Assembly (NCBI GenBank): GCA_947372405.1
Contig: CANBTO010000068.1
Coordinates: forward strand, 1 to 14,153
Source of the DNA: Verrucomicrobiaceae bacterium
Lineage (GTDB): Bacteria; Verrucomicrobiota; Verrucomicrobiae; Verrucomicrobiales; Akkermansiaceae
Reading direction: 5' to 3'
Length of the DNA stretch: 14,153 bases
A program made the translations under genes and the position numbers. The first letter of the stretch is position 1; each line of letters starts with the position of its first letter. The notes under the pieces are model-generated. The model saw only the letters and a program-made list of their open reading frames with translations, searched no databases and had not been told where the DNA came from. Below are positions 13,754 to 14,153 of the stretch, piece by piece.

Positions 13754-14026
13754 ATGAAAAAACTCATCTGGATCGCCGCTGCTTTGCTTGGGATTGGCGT
13801 CTTGAGTTATGGGTTTCTGCGGTTTCAGGGATACCGTTCGGCGCGTCCGTTGGTTGGCGTTTTCGATGTGCGGTTGAAGTGCATGGGGGGACATGAGGTC
13901 TTTCTGGAACTCACCGGGGACGCCGCATATGTAAATTGCCCAGGACATCGCGAGCGGAGGGAGGGCGGCAAAGTCATTCGTGATGCGAAGAGCGCGACGG
14001 TGATCGACCACCTCTGTTTCTCCTAA
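13754..14026 (+). CDS. Small single-TM protein, unknown function
   Basis: This is a 90-residue protein from ATG 13754. It starts MKKLIWIAAALLGIGVLSYG, one N-terminal TM or signal anchor without a lipobox. The C-terminal 60 residues (DVRLKCMGGHEVFLELTGDA, AYVNCPGHRERREGGK) hold two cysteines and a basic patch. I recognise no family. A weak purine-rich stretch (gaag) lies a few bases before the ATG, which supports this start over the ATG at 13715. It follows the DUF3634-like gene by 53 bases. The last 127 bases of the window after it hold nothing I can support. Confidence 0.55.
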   Translation: MKKLIWIAAALLGIGVLSYGFLRFQGYRSARPLVGVFDVRLKCMGGHEVFLELTGDAAYVNCPGHRERREGGKVIRDAKSATVIDHLCFS

Positions 14027-14153
14027 TTTTGAGTTTTGACGTCCAGTTGGTTGGGCACGGACATAGCTACGGGATCGTTGGCTGTCATGGCAAGTCAGCA
14101 GGAGCGGGCGGACCGGAATGGTTAAGCCTTCGGGGCACGTCAAGTCCTTCCCC

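Overview
The window looks like chromosome of a GC-rich Verrucomicrobiota bacterium, probably in the Luteolibacter/Verrucomicrobiaceae area. This is an inference from the general look of the proteins, from weak or absent Shine-Dalgarno signals before most starts, and from two kinds of dispersed intergenic inverted repeat (core words GACGCAGAG and ACCACGAAT) of a sort I recall from such genomes. No marker gene fixes the taxonomy.

Layout. Positions 1-4381 carry housekeeping genes. They are the 3' part of a MenH-like menaquinone-pathway hydrolase, an alkaline-phosphatase-superfamily phosphodiesterase, rnc (RNase III, minus strand), a tRNA-His(GTG) just upstream of rnc on the same strand, a 150-bp imperfect inverted repeat, and tyrS. 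Positions 4416-8169 carry two minus-strand genes of unknown function, a secreted or membrane-tethered protein of about 650 residues and a membrane-anchored TPR-like protein. Between them lie a 5'-truncated hicB antitoxin fragment and a composite inverted-repeat element.

Positions 8290-9768 are a toxin-antitoxin patch, all on the minus strand. It holds an intact Phd/YefM-type antitoxin overlapping a PIN toxin gene that is broken by one in-frame TAG, a short internally deleted hicB relic, and an intact AbrB-type antitoxin/PIN toxin pair driven by a near-consensus sigma-70 promoter. Palindromic or repeated sequences sit at both antitoxin promoters, as expected for autoregulated toxin-antitoxin operons.

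Positions 9801-12822 carry a divergent pair, a lipoprotein alpha/beta-hydrolase (esterase type) and a secreted M13 zinc metallopeptidase (PepO/neprilysin family). Positions 13075-14026 carry three short plus-strand genes: a putative lipoprotein, a DUF3634-like protein and a single-TM protein.

I found no clear new multi-gene defence or metabolic system. The points most worth a second look are the toxin-antitoxin decay series, the restriction of TTA leucine codons to a YTG-TTA-G context in the GC-rich genes, and the two inverted-repeat elements.
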